A DNA stretch of 34,861 nucleotides from Vibrio nigripulchritudo ATCC 27043 (GTDB lineage Bacteria > Pseudomonadota > Gammaproteobacteria > Enterobacterales > Vibrionaceae). A model generated the notes under the pieces. It was not told the DNA's origin. It worked only from the letters and a program-made list of their open reading frames with translations, and did no database searches. This document shows, piece by piece, positions 25,133 to 32,478 of the stretch (position 1 is its first letter; each line of letters begins with the position of its first letter). The stretch covers positions 1-34,861 of the forward strand of contig NZ_AFWJ01000271.1 of NCBI RefSeq assembly GCF_000222685.1, given 5' to 3'. The position numbers were made by a program, and so were the translations under genes.

Positions 25133-25552
25133 ATGAAGAAAGGTACCCTGATCCATTCAGAATTGTCCCATCTGGTGGCGACGCTTGGTCACACCGATGA
25201 AATCACTATTTGTGATGCGGGATTGCCTATTCCTCCCTCGGTCAGACGTATCGATTTAGCACTGACTCACGGCGTTCCCGAGTTTCTTGAAACCGTGCGG
25301 GTAGTGTTGTCGGAATTGCAGATTGAAGGTGTGGTGATCGCCAAAGAGTTTGCCGATGTCAGCCCAGAACACCACCAAGCCTTGCTGGCAGAACTGAAAA
25401 AAGAAGAGGGCAGATCTGGTAAGAGTATTGCGGTGAATTACGTGCCTCATGAAGCCTTCAAAGCCAGAACAGAACGAAGCAGAGCAGTGGTTCGCACGGG
25501 TGAATGCACTCCGTATGCGAATGTAATTTTTCAGGCTGGTGTCGTTTTTTAG
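25133..25552 (+). CDS. rbsD: D-ribose pyranase
   Basis: The 139-residue protein converts beta-pyranose ribose to the furanose form used by ribokinase. It matches E. coli RbsD along its length: MKKGTL, the catalytic His20 in TLGHTDEITICDAGLPIP, RIDLALTHGVPEF, and the C-terminal VVRTGECTPYANVIFQAGVVF. AGGTGAG lies upstream of the ATG. In E. coli and most Vibrio rbsA, rbsC and rbsB follow; here rbsK follows directly after 31 bases. Confidence 0.97.
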   Translation: MKKGTLIHSELSHLVATLGHTDEITICDAGLPIPPSVRRIDLALTHGVPEFLETVRVVLSELQIEGVVIAKEFADVSPEHHQALLAELKKEEGRSGKSIAVNYVPHEAFKARTERSRAVVRTGECTPYANVIFQAGVVF

Positions 25553-25583
25553 CCACATTAGATAGAAAACAAAGGATAATCGT

Positions 25584-26510
25584 ATGAGCAAGTTAGTGGT
25601 GTTAGGCAGTGTCAATGCAGATCATGTGTTGCAGGTTCCCTCTTTCCCCCGCCCGGGCGAGACGTTACACGGGCGAAACTATCAGGTTATTCCGGGAGGT
25701 AAAGGTGCCAATCAGGCAGTCGCAGCCGCTCGCCTGAACGCGGATATCGGCTTTATTGCCTGTGTCGGGGACGACGCTTTTGGGCTCAATATCCGAGAGA
25801 GCTTTCAGAGGGATGGTATTGATATTCGTGGGGTAAGAGTGCAGCCCGATTGCCCGACAGGTATCGCCATGATTCAGGTATCTGATGATGGCGAAAACAC
25901 GATTTGCTTATCGGCGGAAGCCAACGCCAAGCTGTCTTCAGAAGCAATACAACCTGAACTGGATCAGATTCGCACTGCGAATTACCTGTTAATGCAGCTC
26001 GAGACACCTTTGGATGGGGTAGAACGTGCTGCAGTGGCTGCAAAAGAAAGTGAAACTCGCGTGGTACTGAACCCTGCACCTGCCTGCCCTTTGCCCGATA
26101 GTCTATTGCGCTGTGTCGATGTGATCACTCCGAATGAGACCGAAGCAGAAGTGTTATCGGGCATTAAAGTAACGGATGAGGAGTCTGCTCAGCAGGCAGC
26201 AAATGTACTGCATGAGAAAGGCATTGAAACCGTATTGATCACTTTAGGTGCGAAAGGCGTCTGGCTTAGCCAGAACGGTGTCGGAAAGGGAATATCCAGT
26301 TATCGCGTAGAAGCGGTAGATACCACAGCAGCAGGGGATACTTTTAACGGTGCGTTGGTGACTGGGCTACTGGAAAACAAGCCACTGGAATCGGCCATCC
26401 AATTCGCAAACGCTGCGGCAGCCCTGTCCGTTACTCGTTTCGGTGCGCAAACCTCCATTCCAACAAGAAAAGAAGTCGATGATTTTCTTGAAAAACAGTT
26501 GAATGCATAA
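25584..26510 (+). CDS. rbsK: Ribokinase
   Basis: The 308-residue PfkB-family kinase phosphorylates ribose to ribose 5-phosphate. It has the N-terminal GSVNADHVLQVPSFPRPGETLHG, the PfkB box 1 segment PGGKGANQAVAAARL, the NETEAEVLSG region and the ATP/anion-hole motif DTTAAGDTFNGALV with the catalytic Asp. The length is normal. It lies between rbsD and rbsR with 31-base and 1-base gaps, so the three are co-transcribed. Confidence 0.96.
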   Translation: MSKLVVLGSVNADHVLQVPSFPRPGETLHGRNYQVIPGGKGANQAVAAARLNADIGFIACVGDDAFGLNIRESFQRDGIDIRGVRVQPDCPTGIAMIQVSDDGENTICLSAEANAKLSSEAIQPELDQIRTANYLLMQLETPLDGVERAAVAAKESETRVVLNPAPACPLPDSLLRCVDVITPNETEAEVLSGIKVTDEESAQQAANVLHEKGIETVLITLGAKGVWLSQNGVGKGISSYRVEAVDTTAAGDTFNGALVTGLLENKPLESAIQFANAAAALSVTRFGAQTSIPTRKEVDDFLEKQLNA

Positions 26511-26511
26511 C

Positions 26512-27537
26512 ATGGCGACAATGAAAGACATTGCCAGACTTGCTGGCGTTTCTACTTCCACGGTCAGTCACGTGATCAACAAGACCCGATTCGTTAGCGA
26601 AGAGATTTCGGAACGGGTAAATAACGCCGCCAAAGAACTTAACTATTACGCACCTTCAGCCATTGCCCGCAGTTTGAAGCTCAATCGCACTCAAACCATT
26701 GGCATGTTGGTGACCACCTCAACGAACCCGTTTTTTAGCGAGATAGTGCGAGGAGTAGAGGAGAGTTGCTACCAAAATGGGTATCACCTCATTCTTTGCA
26801 ATACCGAAGGGGATAACGAGCGAATGAAAACCTCCATCGACACCCTGCTGCAAAAACGAGTCGATGGGTTGATTTTGATGTGCTCGACGGTCGAGGGTGA
26901 ACGAATCGAAGTGTTCGACCGACACCCAGACGTGCCTGTGGTAGTGATGGATTGGGGACCTATGCTGTTTACCAGCGATAAGATACAGGACAACTCATTA
27001 CACGGTGGTTATCTGGCAGTGAAATACCTGATTGAGCAAGGTCACCACAATATTGGCTGCATTACAGGACCGCTTAGCAAACATCAGGCACAAATGCGTT
27101 ACGAAGGCTACAAACGTGCGATGAATGAAGCAGGGCTGACGGTTTCATCCAAATGGATTGTAGAATCGGATTTTGAATGTGATGGTGGCTACCAAGCCTT
27201 TAATACTATGTATGAGAGGGGAGCTCTGCCGAGTGCAATTTTTGTCTGTAACGACATGATGGCAATGGGAGTGATCAATGCCGCCAGCGAAAAGGACATT
27301 TCCGTTCCAGAAGACGTCTCTCTGATTGGCTACGATGATGTCCATATCGCAAAGTTCATGACCCCTTCTTTAACGACAATTCATCAGCCAAAACATGAAT
27401 TAGGCAAAGCGGCTGTTGATGCGCTGCTGAAGAAACTGGAAAAAGAAACCTCAGAGCATCAGGTGGTTCAACTCGAACCTTCACTTATTGCTCGTAATAG
27501 CGTGAAGAATTTGTCTGATCCGAACACATCAAAGTGA
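26512..27537 (+). CDS. rbsR: LacI-family ribose operon repressor
   Basis: The 341-residue reading from ATG 26512 (MATMKDIARLAGVSTSTVSHVINKTRFVSEE) matches E. coli RbsR from its first residue; a start at 26503 would overlap rbsK. The helix-turn-helix is followed by the hinge helix YAPSAIARSLKLN and the periplasmic-binding-protein-like core (TTSTNPFFSEIVRGVEESCYQNGYHLILCNTEGD, KRVDGLILMCS, DNSLHGGYLAVKYLIEQGH, FMTPSLTTIHQPKHELG). It should bind the operator at 25063-25076 and release it with ribose. It is the last gene of the operon. Confidence 0.96.
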   Translation: MATMKDIARLAGVSTSTVSHVINKTRFVSEEISERVNNAAKELNYYAPSAIARSLKLNRTQTIGMLVTTSTNPFFSEIVRGVEESCYQNGYHLILCNTEGDNERMKTSIDTLLQKRVDGLILMCSTVEGERIEVFDRHPDVPVVVMDWGPMLFTSDKIQDNSLHGGYLAVKYLIEQGHHNIGCITGPLSKHQAQMRYEGYKRAMNEAGLTVSSKWIVESDFECDGGYQAFNTMYERGALPSAIFVCNDMMAMGVINAASEKDISVPEDVSLIGYDDVHIAKFMTPSLTTIHQPKHELGKAAVDALLKKLEKETSEHQVVQLEPSLIARNSVKNLSDPNTSK

Positions 27538-27576
27538 GGCTTCGAACTCTTTAAAATTTACAATGTAAATTCTTTT

Positions 27577-27600
27577 GCCTCAGAACGATTAGTCTGAGGC
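27577..27600 (+). terminator. Probable terminator of the rbs operon
   Basis: An 8-bp perfect stem, GCCTCAGA (27577-27584) with TCTGAGGC (27593-27600), lies 40 bases after rbsR. The tail ATTCCTTCC is only moderately U-rich. Just upstream is a small palindrome, AATTTACAATGTAAATT (27556-27572). Confidence 0.6.
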
Positions 27601-27763
27601 ATTCCTTCCAATCTCAAGTCAGCTTATTTCCCTCTTGTTTCAAATTACAGGGCAATGTCAGTGTCCTGAAAACTGTTTATCAGTATTTCAGTTTGCCTGT
27701 TTAACTTTTATAAAATTATCTTTAGCGTCGGTGCCATCGATTTGAATTGAGCGAGGGAAACTC

Positions 27764-28339
27764 ATGTTAAGTACTTTGAAATCTGGCACCTTGACAGTAA
27801 TGGCGATGGCTTTTTTGGCTGGATGTGGTGGTGAAAGCACGAATGGTGCGAGTCAGACGGGTGGTCAAATTCCCCCCGTTACTAAGCCCACGGACCCGAC
27901 GTTACCTCCCGTCGACCAAACTGAATTTGCTAAGGAAATGCTTGCTGCGATTAACCATTTCCGATCTTCTCCTCAAACCTGTGGTGGTATTAAAATGCCA
28001 GCAGTCGAGCCTTTAACCTGGAGCAGCGAGCTTGAAATGGCAGCTCAGATCCATTCCTCCAATATGGCGAACTACAACTTCTTTGATCATACGGGTCTGG
28101 ATGGCAAAGAACCTGAAAACAGAGCGAACGACGCGGGTTACCCGGGTGGCTTTATTGGCGAGAATATTTCTGCTGGAAGAATCAATATTCACGATGTCAT
28201 GGCGGGTTGGATGTCCAGTAAAGGGCATTGTGAGAACATCATGGGAGCCGGATACAAAGACGTCGGTGCTGCCATGGTTGAAAACAGCGATGCGACTTAC
28301 CGTTTTTACTGGACTCAGGTGTTTGGGGCAAGGCGGTAA
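27764..28339 (+). CDS. CAP/SCP-domain lipoprotein
   Basis: The 191-residue protein has a lipoprotein signal (AMAFLAGC, acylated Cys21), a low-complexity linker rich in Pro and Thr, and a CAP (SCP/PR-1) domain: MLAAINHFRSS, WSSELEMAAQIHSSNMANYNFFDHTG, GENISAG, GHCENIMGAGYKDVGAAM and YWTQVFG. The two His and Glu residues that line the CAP cavity are kept (FDHTG, GENI, GHCEN), along with a likely Cys pair. Bacterial CAP proteins are secreted or surface proteins with unclear biochemistry; some bind lipids or act as proteases. It stands alone with its own promoter region. Confidence 0.92.
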   Translation: MLSTLKSGTLTVMAMAFLAGCGGESTNGASQTGGQIPPVTKPTDPTLPPVDQTEFAKEMLAAINHFRSSPQTCGGIKMPAVEPLTWSSELEMAAQIHSSNMANYNFFDHTGLDGKEPENRANDAGYPGGFIGENISAGRINIHDVMAGWMSSKGHCENIMGAGYKDVGAAMVENSDATYRFYWTQVFGARR

Positions 28340-28370
28340 CCCTCTGATTCAGACACACATGGTGGCAAAT

Positions 28371-28387
28371 TAGTAACTAGGTTACTA
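28371..28387 (+). promoter_or_regulatory. Palindromic operator upstream of the peroxiredoxin gene
   Basis: TAGTAACTAGGTTACTA is a perfect 7-3-7 palindrome of GTAAC/GTTAC half-sites. A related GTTAC-TTC-GTAA element follows at 28436-28447. The length and half-site type fit a dimeric winged-helix regulator; the HxlR protein encoded at 29087-29455 is the obvious candidate, by inference. Confidence 0.6.
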
Positions 28388-28471
28388 AAAGTTAACTGGT
28401 TGTTTTATTGATAATTTTTCTCTAAGTTACTTCGTAATCAGTACGAACTTTGACTTCAACCAGGAGAAAAT

Positions 28472-29011
28472 ATGGGACACTCAGTGAAACTTAAAGCGGG
28501 GGATAAATTCCCCGAGATTTCTGCAACTTTGCTTGACGGATCAGACGTTGTTCTTGGTCAGCCACAAGGAGACGCAACCTGGCAGGCGGTAATTGTTTAT
28601 CGTGGAAAGCATTGCCCACTTTGTACCAAATATTTGAATGAAATTGAAAGCCACAAAAAAGCGTTTGAGGAACTTGGCATTGATATTCTTGCTGTGTCAG
28701 GTGACGCCAGACATCAGTTAGAAGCGCATCTGGAGCAGTTAGATGTCAGCTTCCCAATTGCTTATGGGTTAACAGAAGAACAGATGAAGGCTTTAGGTTT
28801 GTACATCTCTAAGCCACGTTCTGAGCAGGAAACAGACCATAACTTTGCCGAGCCGGGTTTGTTTGTGGTTAACGAGAATGGCGGGCTTCAGGTGGTTGAT
28901 ATTGCCAATAGCCCATTTGTACGACCAGAACTGGGAGCATTGACTCGCGGACTTGCCTGGATTCGTAACCCAGAAAACAACTACCCTATTCGCGGCACAG
29001 TGGAATACTAA
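28472..29011 (+). CDS. Peroxiredoxin-like (AhpC/TSA) thioredoxin-fold protein
   Basis: The 179-residue cytosolic protein has the thioredoxin fold with the motif VIVYRGKHCPLCTKYLNEIE, giving a CxxC pair (Cys48, Cys51) where AhpC-type peroxiredoxins have their peroxidatic cysteine, followed by DILAVSGDARHQLEAHLEQL and FPIAYGLTEEQMKALGLYIS. This PRX-like branch is poorly characterised; thiol peroxidase or disulfide reductase activity is expected. It is monocistronic and has palindromic operators upstream. It converges on the gene of a two-cysteine HxlR regulator, which probably controls it. Confidence 0.88.
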   Translation: MGHSVKLKAGDKFPEISATLLDGSDVVLGQPQGDATWQAVIVYRGKHCPLCTKYLNEIESHKKAFEELGIDILAVSGDARHQLEAHLEQLDVSFPIAYGLTEEQMKALGLYISKPRSEQETDHNFAEPGLFVVNENGGLQVVDIANSPFVRPELGALTRGLAWIRNPENNYPIRGTVEY

Positions 29012-29047
29012 GGTCAACAGACCCTAACCTAACATTGAATATCAAGG

Positions 29048-29082
29048 GCAACTTATGTTACTCACATAAGTTGCTTTTCTTT
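29048..29082 (+). terminator. Terminator of the peroxiredoxin gene
   Basis: An 11-bp perfect stem, GCAACTTATGT (29048-29058) with ACATAAGTTGC (29064-29074), is followed by TTTTCTTT. Confidence 0.92.
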
Positions 29083-29086
29083 AGGA

Positions 29087-29455
29087 TCACTCTGTGACAG
29101 GAACGGGGAGGTTTTCAGCCCAGTTCTTCAGCTCTTCAAGAATTCTGAGTGCCGTTCTGCCAAACTCTGTAAGCTCGTAGGTTACCGCAATGGGGCGTTC
29201 ACTGATGACTTTACGAACTATCATTCCTTCACTTTCCAGTTCTTTCAGGCGCTGATCAATGATCTTTTTGCTGGCGCCACTCAGTAACCGAGCCAGATCG
29301 TTAAAACGTACTGGTTCATCTTTCAACTGATAGATGATCGATGCCTTCCATTTCCCGCTGAGTAAACGCATTCCTCTTTCTATTGGGCAAGGTCCGGTAC
29401 AACGGTTTGTAACAGATTTCCTGCCTTTAGAATCAACAATTATTTTGCTTTCCAT
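29087..29455 (-). CDS. HxlR-family transcriptional regulator, probably redox-sensing
   Basis: The 122-residue winged-helix protein has the HxlR core: CPIERGMRLLSGKWKASIIYQLKDEPVRFNDLARLL, then KIIDQRLKELESEGMIVRKV and the wing VTYELTEFGRTAL. Two cysteines near the N-terminus (Cys19 and Cys23 in RCTGPCP) sit where YodB/HypR-type members sense thiol-reactive compounds such as quinones, aldehydes or oxidants. It is convergent with a peroxiredoxin gene whose promoter has a palindrome suitable for such a dimer. I saw no copy of that palindrome in front of this gene. Confidence 0.9.
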   Translation of the reverse strand: MESKIIVDSKGRKSVTNRCTGPCPIERGMRLLSGKWKASIIYQLKDEPVRFNDLARLLSGASKKIIDQRLKELESEGMIVRKVISERPIAVTYELTEFGRTALRILEELKNWAENLPVPVTE

Positions 29456-29538
29456 GGTGTACTCCGAATGCGTTTAGTCGAAAGATCAGGGTAAGAAACT
29501 CTGATATTCATACTGAAATAACAAAGAATGTGTTCAGA

Positions 29539-29575
29539 GTGATCGTTTATATCCCCACTTTAGAAGACGATCACT
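29539..29575. other. Inverted repeat between HxlR and methyltransferase genes
   Basis: GTGATCGT (29539-29546) pairs with ACGATCAC (29567-29574), extended by one A-T pair at the edges, with a 20-base loop. It lies in the shared divergent promoter region; it may be a protein site or leader hairpin. Confidence 0.4.
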
Positions 29576-29623
29576 GGGCTTCTATTTATCTGTTTAACAT
29601 TGACCGCCAAAAGAGGAAAATAA

Positions 29624-30262
29624 TTGTCGGAATTTGACGGGGTGAATGGAATGAATGCAGTAAAAGGAACAAAAGGGTACGAGTCGGGTGTTGACTTGTT
29701 TGCTCAGGCAAGCCTGAATCTGGAATTCGAGGTGATTAACCGTGATTTTCTGCCCTTTTTACCCTCTGCAGGTAGCCGCGTGTTAGATGCGGGTTGCGGA
29801 GTTGGGCAAAACGCTGCGGCTTTAGCGAAATTAGCGTATCAGGTGGTGGCTGTTGAGCCATTAAAAGAATTTCTGAATATTGCTAAAGCCACTCATAATG
29901 AACACAATATAAGCTGGATTGAAGACAGCCTGCCTCGCCTTAAAGAATTGCAAAATGCCCGTCAATCCTTTGATTTTATTCTGTTGGATGGAGTCTGGCA
30001 TCACCTGAATCGAGATGAACGCAGAACGTGTATCCAAAGACTTTCCGACCTCCTGAGCAAGGGAGGCGTGTGTGCCATTTCACTAAGAAATGGACCTGCG
30101 GGAATGGGGCAACATGTCTTCCCAACCTCAGATGAAGAATTACTTCAGTACGCTGAAGAATTCGACCTTCAAGTGGTTCTCCATTTGCAGAATCAGCCCA
30201 GCAAGATACCGAATAAAGCCGAAGTTATCTGGAGCCGAATGGCTCTGAAAAAGCGATCTTAA
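29624..30262 (+). CDS. SAM-dependent methyltransferase, class I
   Basis: The 212-residue protein has the Rossmann SAM motif VLDAGCGVGQNAAALAKL, an acidic residue at the end of the second strand (VVAVEPLKEFL), FDFILLDGVWHHLN, and LLSKGGVCAISLRNG. Substrate unknown. I keep the TTG at 29624, which has AGAGGAAA seven bases upstream; an ATG at 29651 is possible. It has no partner in the same unit: a 190-base gap with the NsrR-type palindrome separates it from the next gene. Confidence 0.85.
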   Translation: MSEFDGVNGMNAVKGTKGYESGVDLFAQASLNLEFEVINRDFLPFLPSAGSRVLDAGCGVGQNAAALAKLAYQVVAVEPLKEFLNIAKATHNEHNISWIEDSLPRLKELQNARQSFDFILLDGVWHHLNRDERRTCIQRLSDLLSKGGVCAISLRNGPAGMGQHVFPTSDEELLQYAEEFDLQVVLHLQNQPSKIPNKAEVIWSRMALKKRS

Positions 30263-30365
30263 ACAGTCTAATATTCGCAAAATTTACCGTCTCATTGCCG
30301 TTATCTTTCCTGCTGAGCTTTGCATGAAAATGTTGATTTATTGTTAATAAAATCATGAGATTATC

Positions 30366-30392
30366 TTGATGATCTTATTTGTGTAATATAAG
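30366..30392 (+). promoter_or_regulatory. Candidate promoter for the PAS-diflavin reductase operon
   Basis: TTGATG (30366-30371) and TATAAG (30387-30392) are separated by 15 bases, short of the ideal. The -10 lies inside the left arm of the NsrR-type palindrome, so a bound repressor would block RNA polymerase. Confidence 0.4.
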
Positions 30393-30418
30393 TTGCATTT
30401 CAAATGCAACTTATATTA
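30384..30418 (+). promoter_or_regulatory. 35-bp perfect palindrome containing an NsrR-type nitric-oxide operator
   Basis: Two 17-base arms are exact reverse complements around a single central C (30401). The inner part, AAGTTGCATTT (30390-30400), C, AAATGCAACTT (30402-30412), fits the 11-1-11 NsrR consensus of gammaproteobacteria (AAnATGCATTTnAAATGCATnTT) except for one symmetric substitution per half. NsrR is an iron-sulfur repressor released by nitric oxide. It is not followed by a U run, so it is not a terminator. It sits 38 bases upstream of the PAS protein start. Confidence 0.82.
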
Positions 30419-30455
30419 GTCTGAATAATAACCATTATCATAAAAGGTATAAAAC

Positions 30456-30884
30456 ATGACTCAACAAACACTAAACGATCAGATCATGAAAGCGGTTCAG
30501 AACGCCATGGTTATCTCTAAAACCGATCTTGAAGGCAACATCACTTACGTGAACTCTCTGTTCTGTGAGCTAACGGGTTATGAGGAGCATGAACTTGTTG
30601 GTCAACCCCACAACATCGTACGTGTCGAGCAGGTGCCGAAGGCGGTTTACAAAGACATGTGGGATACAATCAAAGCCGGAAAAATCTGGACGGGTATTGT
30701 GCCTAACAAAGGGAAAAATGGCGGAATCTACGTCGTAGATACTTCTGTACAGCCAATTTTTAACGAAGAAGGAGAGATCACAGAGTACATCAGCGTAAGA
30801 CGTGTGATTAACGATCTAATGGCAGATTTCGACGCCGTTGAATTTTCCAAAGAAGTTTACGACGAGTACTACGAGGGAGCGTAA
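30456..30884 (+). CDS. Stand-alone PAS-domain protein, Aer-like
   Basis: The 142-residue cytosolic protein is a single PAS domain plus an acidic tail. Its closest look-alike is the FAD-binding PAS of the aerotaxis receptor Aer: TDLEGNITYVNSLFCELTGYEEHELVGQPHNIVR, then PKAVYKDMWDTIKAGKIWTGIVPNKGKNGG. The His-Pro-Asp that follows the Arg in Aer (VRHPDMP) is replaced here by Val-Glu-Gln (residues 57-59), so cofactor or redox behaviour may differ. There is no output domain. It lies 4 bases before a diflavin reductase gene and downstream of an NsrR-type operator, so I infer a small flavoprotein partner or sensor for that reductase. Confidence 0.88.
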   Translation: MTQQTLNDQIMKAVQNAMVISKTDLEGNITYVNSLFCELTGYEEHELVGQPHNIVRVEQVPKAVYKDMWDTIKAGKIWTGIVPNKGKNGGIYVVDTSVQPIFNEEGEITEYISVRRVINDLMADFDAVEFSKEVYDEYYEGA

Positions 30885-30888
30885 GCCT

Positions 30889-32439
30889 ATGCAGTCAGCC
30901 ATTCAGAGCATGTATGTTGTGTATGGTTCTGTCTCCGGAAATGCCAAAGAGCTGGCGAGCCAGCTCTTTTCCGACAGCGAACTTGCGCAGCGCTTCGATA
31001 TCACCTTAAAAGAACTGGATGAATTTGATCCTTCTTCCATCAATGAAAATACCTTCGTCGCTTTTATTACCAGTTCTTTTGGTGACGGAGAACCACCGGG
31101 TAATGCCGAGCTTTTCTGGCAAAAATTTCAGGAAATCACATCACCACTGACTTTCTCATTTGGTGTCTTTGGGCTGGGTGATACGGCTTACCCTAATTTC
31201 TGCGGATTCAGTAAGGGGTTAGATAACGCCTTGGCAGCTTTGGGAGCTAAGCGATTAATCAACCGGGTCGATGCCGATCTTAACTATCTCCCACTATTTG
31301 AAACCTGGAAAAGCACACTAAAATCCGTTCTGCTTGAGAACAATTCCGAAGCGGGTCTGTCATTGGATATTTCGGTAACGTCTTACGGTGAAGATTCTGC
31401 CTATCAAGCCAGTTTGCTTTCGGCTTCACAACTGACAGCCACATTTCCGTGTTTGTATCGGTTCACATTGAACATTGAAGGCAGTGGGATCCAGTATCAG
31501 CCGGGAGATATTGTTCATCTGGTTCCAACCAATCAGGCACCATTACTCACCCCTTTTGCTGAATTTTTCTCAGTTCCTCTTTCAGAAGTGCAAGCCGCTT
31601 TGGCAAGTAAGGAAATCGCCAGAATCAGCAAAGCGACGCTGCGAAAACTGACCCAGAAATACCCGAACAACGACTTGAAAGCACTGTTAAAACACCGCAA
31701 TAAAGCGGCGTTAACAGAGTATTTGAAACGTCATCAAATTATCGATCTCCTGCGAGATTTCTACCCTCCAGAAGCTGTAACGCTCGAAGAGTTGTCTTTG
31801 TGTCTTTCAGGCATTGAACCGAGAACCTACTCCATTGCATCAAGCCTGTTGGCAGATACCAATACTCTGGATATTTGTGTGCGAGAGGTGTGGAGCGATC
31901 CGGAAAATGCTGAGCCGAGACCGGGTTGTGCTACGGCTTACCTTCACTCACTGGAAGCGGGAGATCAGGTGCCACTTTTTGTGAGATCTAACCCAAGTTT
32001 CCATTTCGATATGAATGTCCCGAGTGTGCTTATCGCGACTGGTGCAGGCATCGCCCCCTTCATCGGATACCTTCAAGCCAGAGAACGCACTCAGCCAAAT
32101 TCGCCGTGCATTCTGTTTTTTGGTGAAAAACATCAGGACAAAGACTTTGCTTATAAGGACGAGATTTGTCGTTGGCTCAAGTCGGGTACATTGCAAAACT
32201 GTTTTGTGGCGTTTTCCCGAGATAACGACTCAAAAGTGTACGTGCAAGACTCCGTAAACGAGCATCAGGATTTGGTGAACGATTTTATTGACCAAGGTGC
32301 TCATGTGTATGTTTGCGGACGAAAGCAAAATCTCGCGACCGAAATTGAGCCTATGATGAATGGTCTGAGCGAACGTTCTGCTGACAACAAATTCCAAACT
32401 TTAACTGAGGCAGAAAGGCTTCACCTCGATCTGTTTTAA
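30889..32439 (+). CDS. Diflavin reductase (flavodoxin-like plus FAD/NADPH domains), CysJ-like
   Basis: The 516-residue reading starts at ATG 30889, after GAGGGAG and 4 bases past the PAS gene. Domain order is flavodoxin-like FMN domain (about 7-150; YGSVSGNAKEL, SSFGDGEPPGNAE, FGLGDTAYPNFCGF), FAD domain (about 180-380; YQPGDIVHLVP, RTYSIASS, GCATAYLHSL), and NADPH domain (ATGAGIAPFIGYLQARE, YVCGRKQNLATEIE), ending in an aromatic Phe that stacks on FAD. It moves electrons from NADPH to a one-electron acceptor. It is shorter than CysJ (about 600 residues), and no sulfite reductase hemoprotein gene is adjacent. Under an NsrR-type operator it may serve NO or nitrosothiol reduction; the acceptor is unknown. 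Confidence 0.92.
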   Translation: MQSAIQSMYVVYGSVSGNAKELASQLFSDSELAQRFDITLKELDEFDPSSINENTFVAFITSSFGDGEPPGNAELFWQKFQEITSPLTFSFGVFGLGDTAYPNFCGFSKGLDNALAALGAKRLINRVDADLNYLPLFETWKSTLKSVLLENNSEAGLSLDISVTSYGEDSAYQASLLSASQLTATFPCLYRFTLNIEGSGIQYQPGDIVHLVPTNQAPLLTPFAEFFSVPLSEVQAALASKEIARISKATLRKLTQKYPNNDLKALLKHRNKAALTEYLKRHQIIDLLRDFYPPEAVTLEELSLCLSGIEPRTYSIASSLLADTNTLDICVREVWSDPENAEPRPGCATAYLHSLEAGDQVPLFVRSNPSFHFDMNVPSVLIATGAGIAPFIGYLQARERTQPNSPCILFFGEKHQDKDFAYKDEICRWLKSGTLQNCFVAFSRDNDSKVYVQDSVNEHQDLVNDFIDQGAHVYVCGRKQNLATEIEPMMNGLSERSADNKFQTLTEAERLHLDLF

Positions 32440-32478
32440 TCGGCTTCTTGATTGCCAAGGGACTGGCTTTCAAGTGAG

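Noticed and set aside
30384-30418. The long palindrome as a transcription terminator of the methyltransferase gene
   Set aside because: It has no G/C-rich stem base and no U run on either side, and it matches an NsrR operator in sequence and position.
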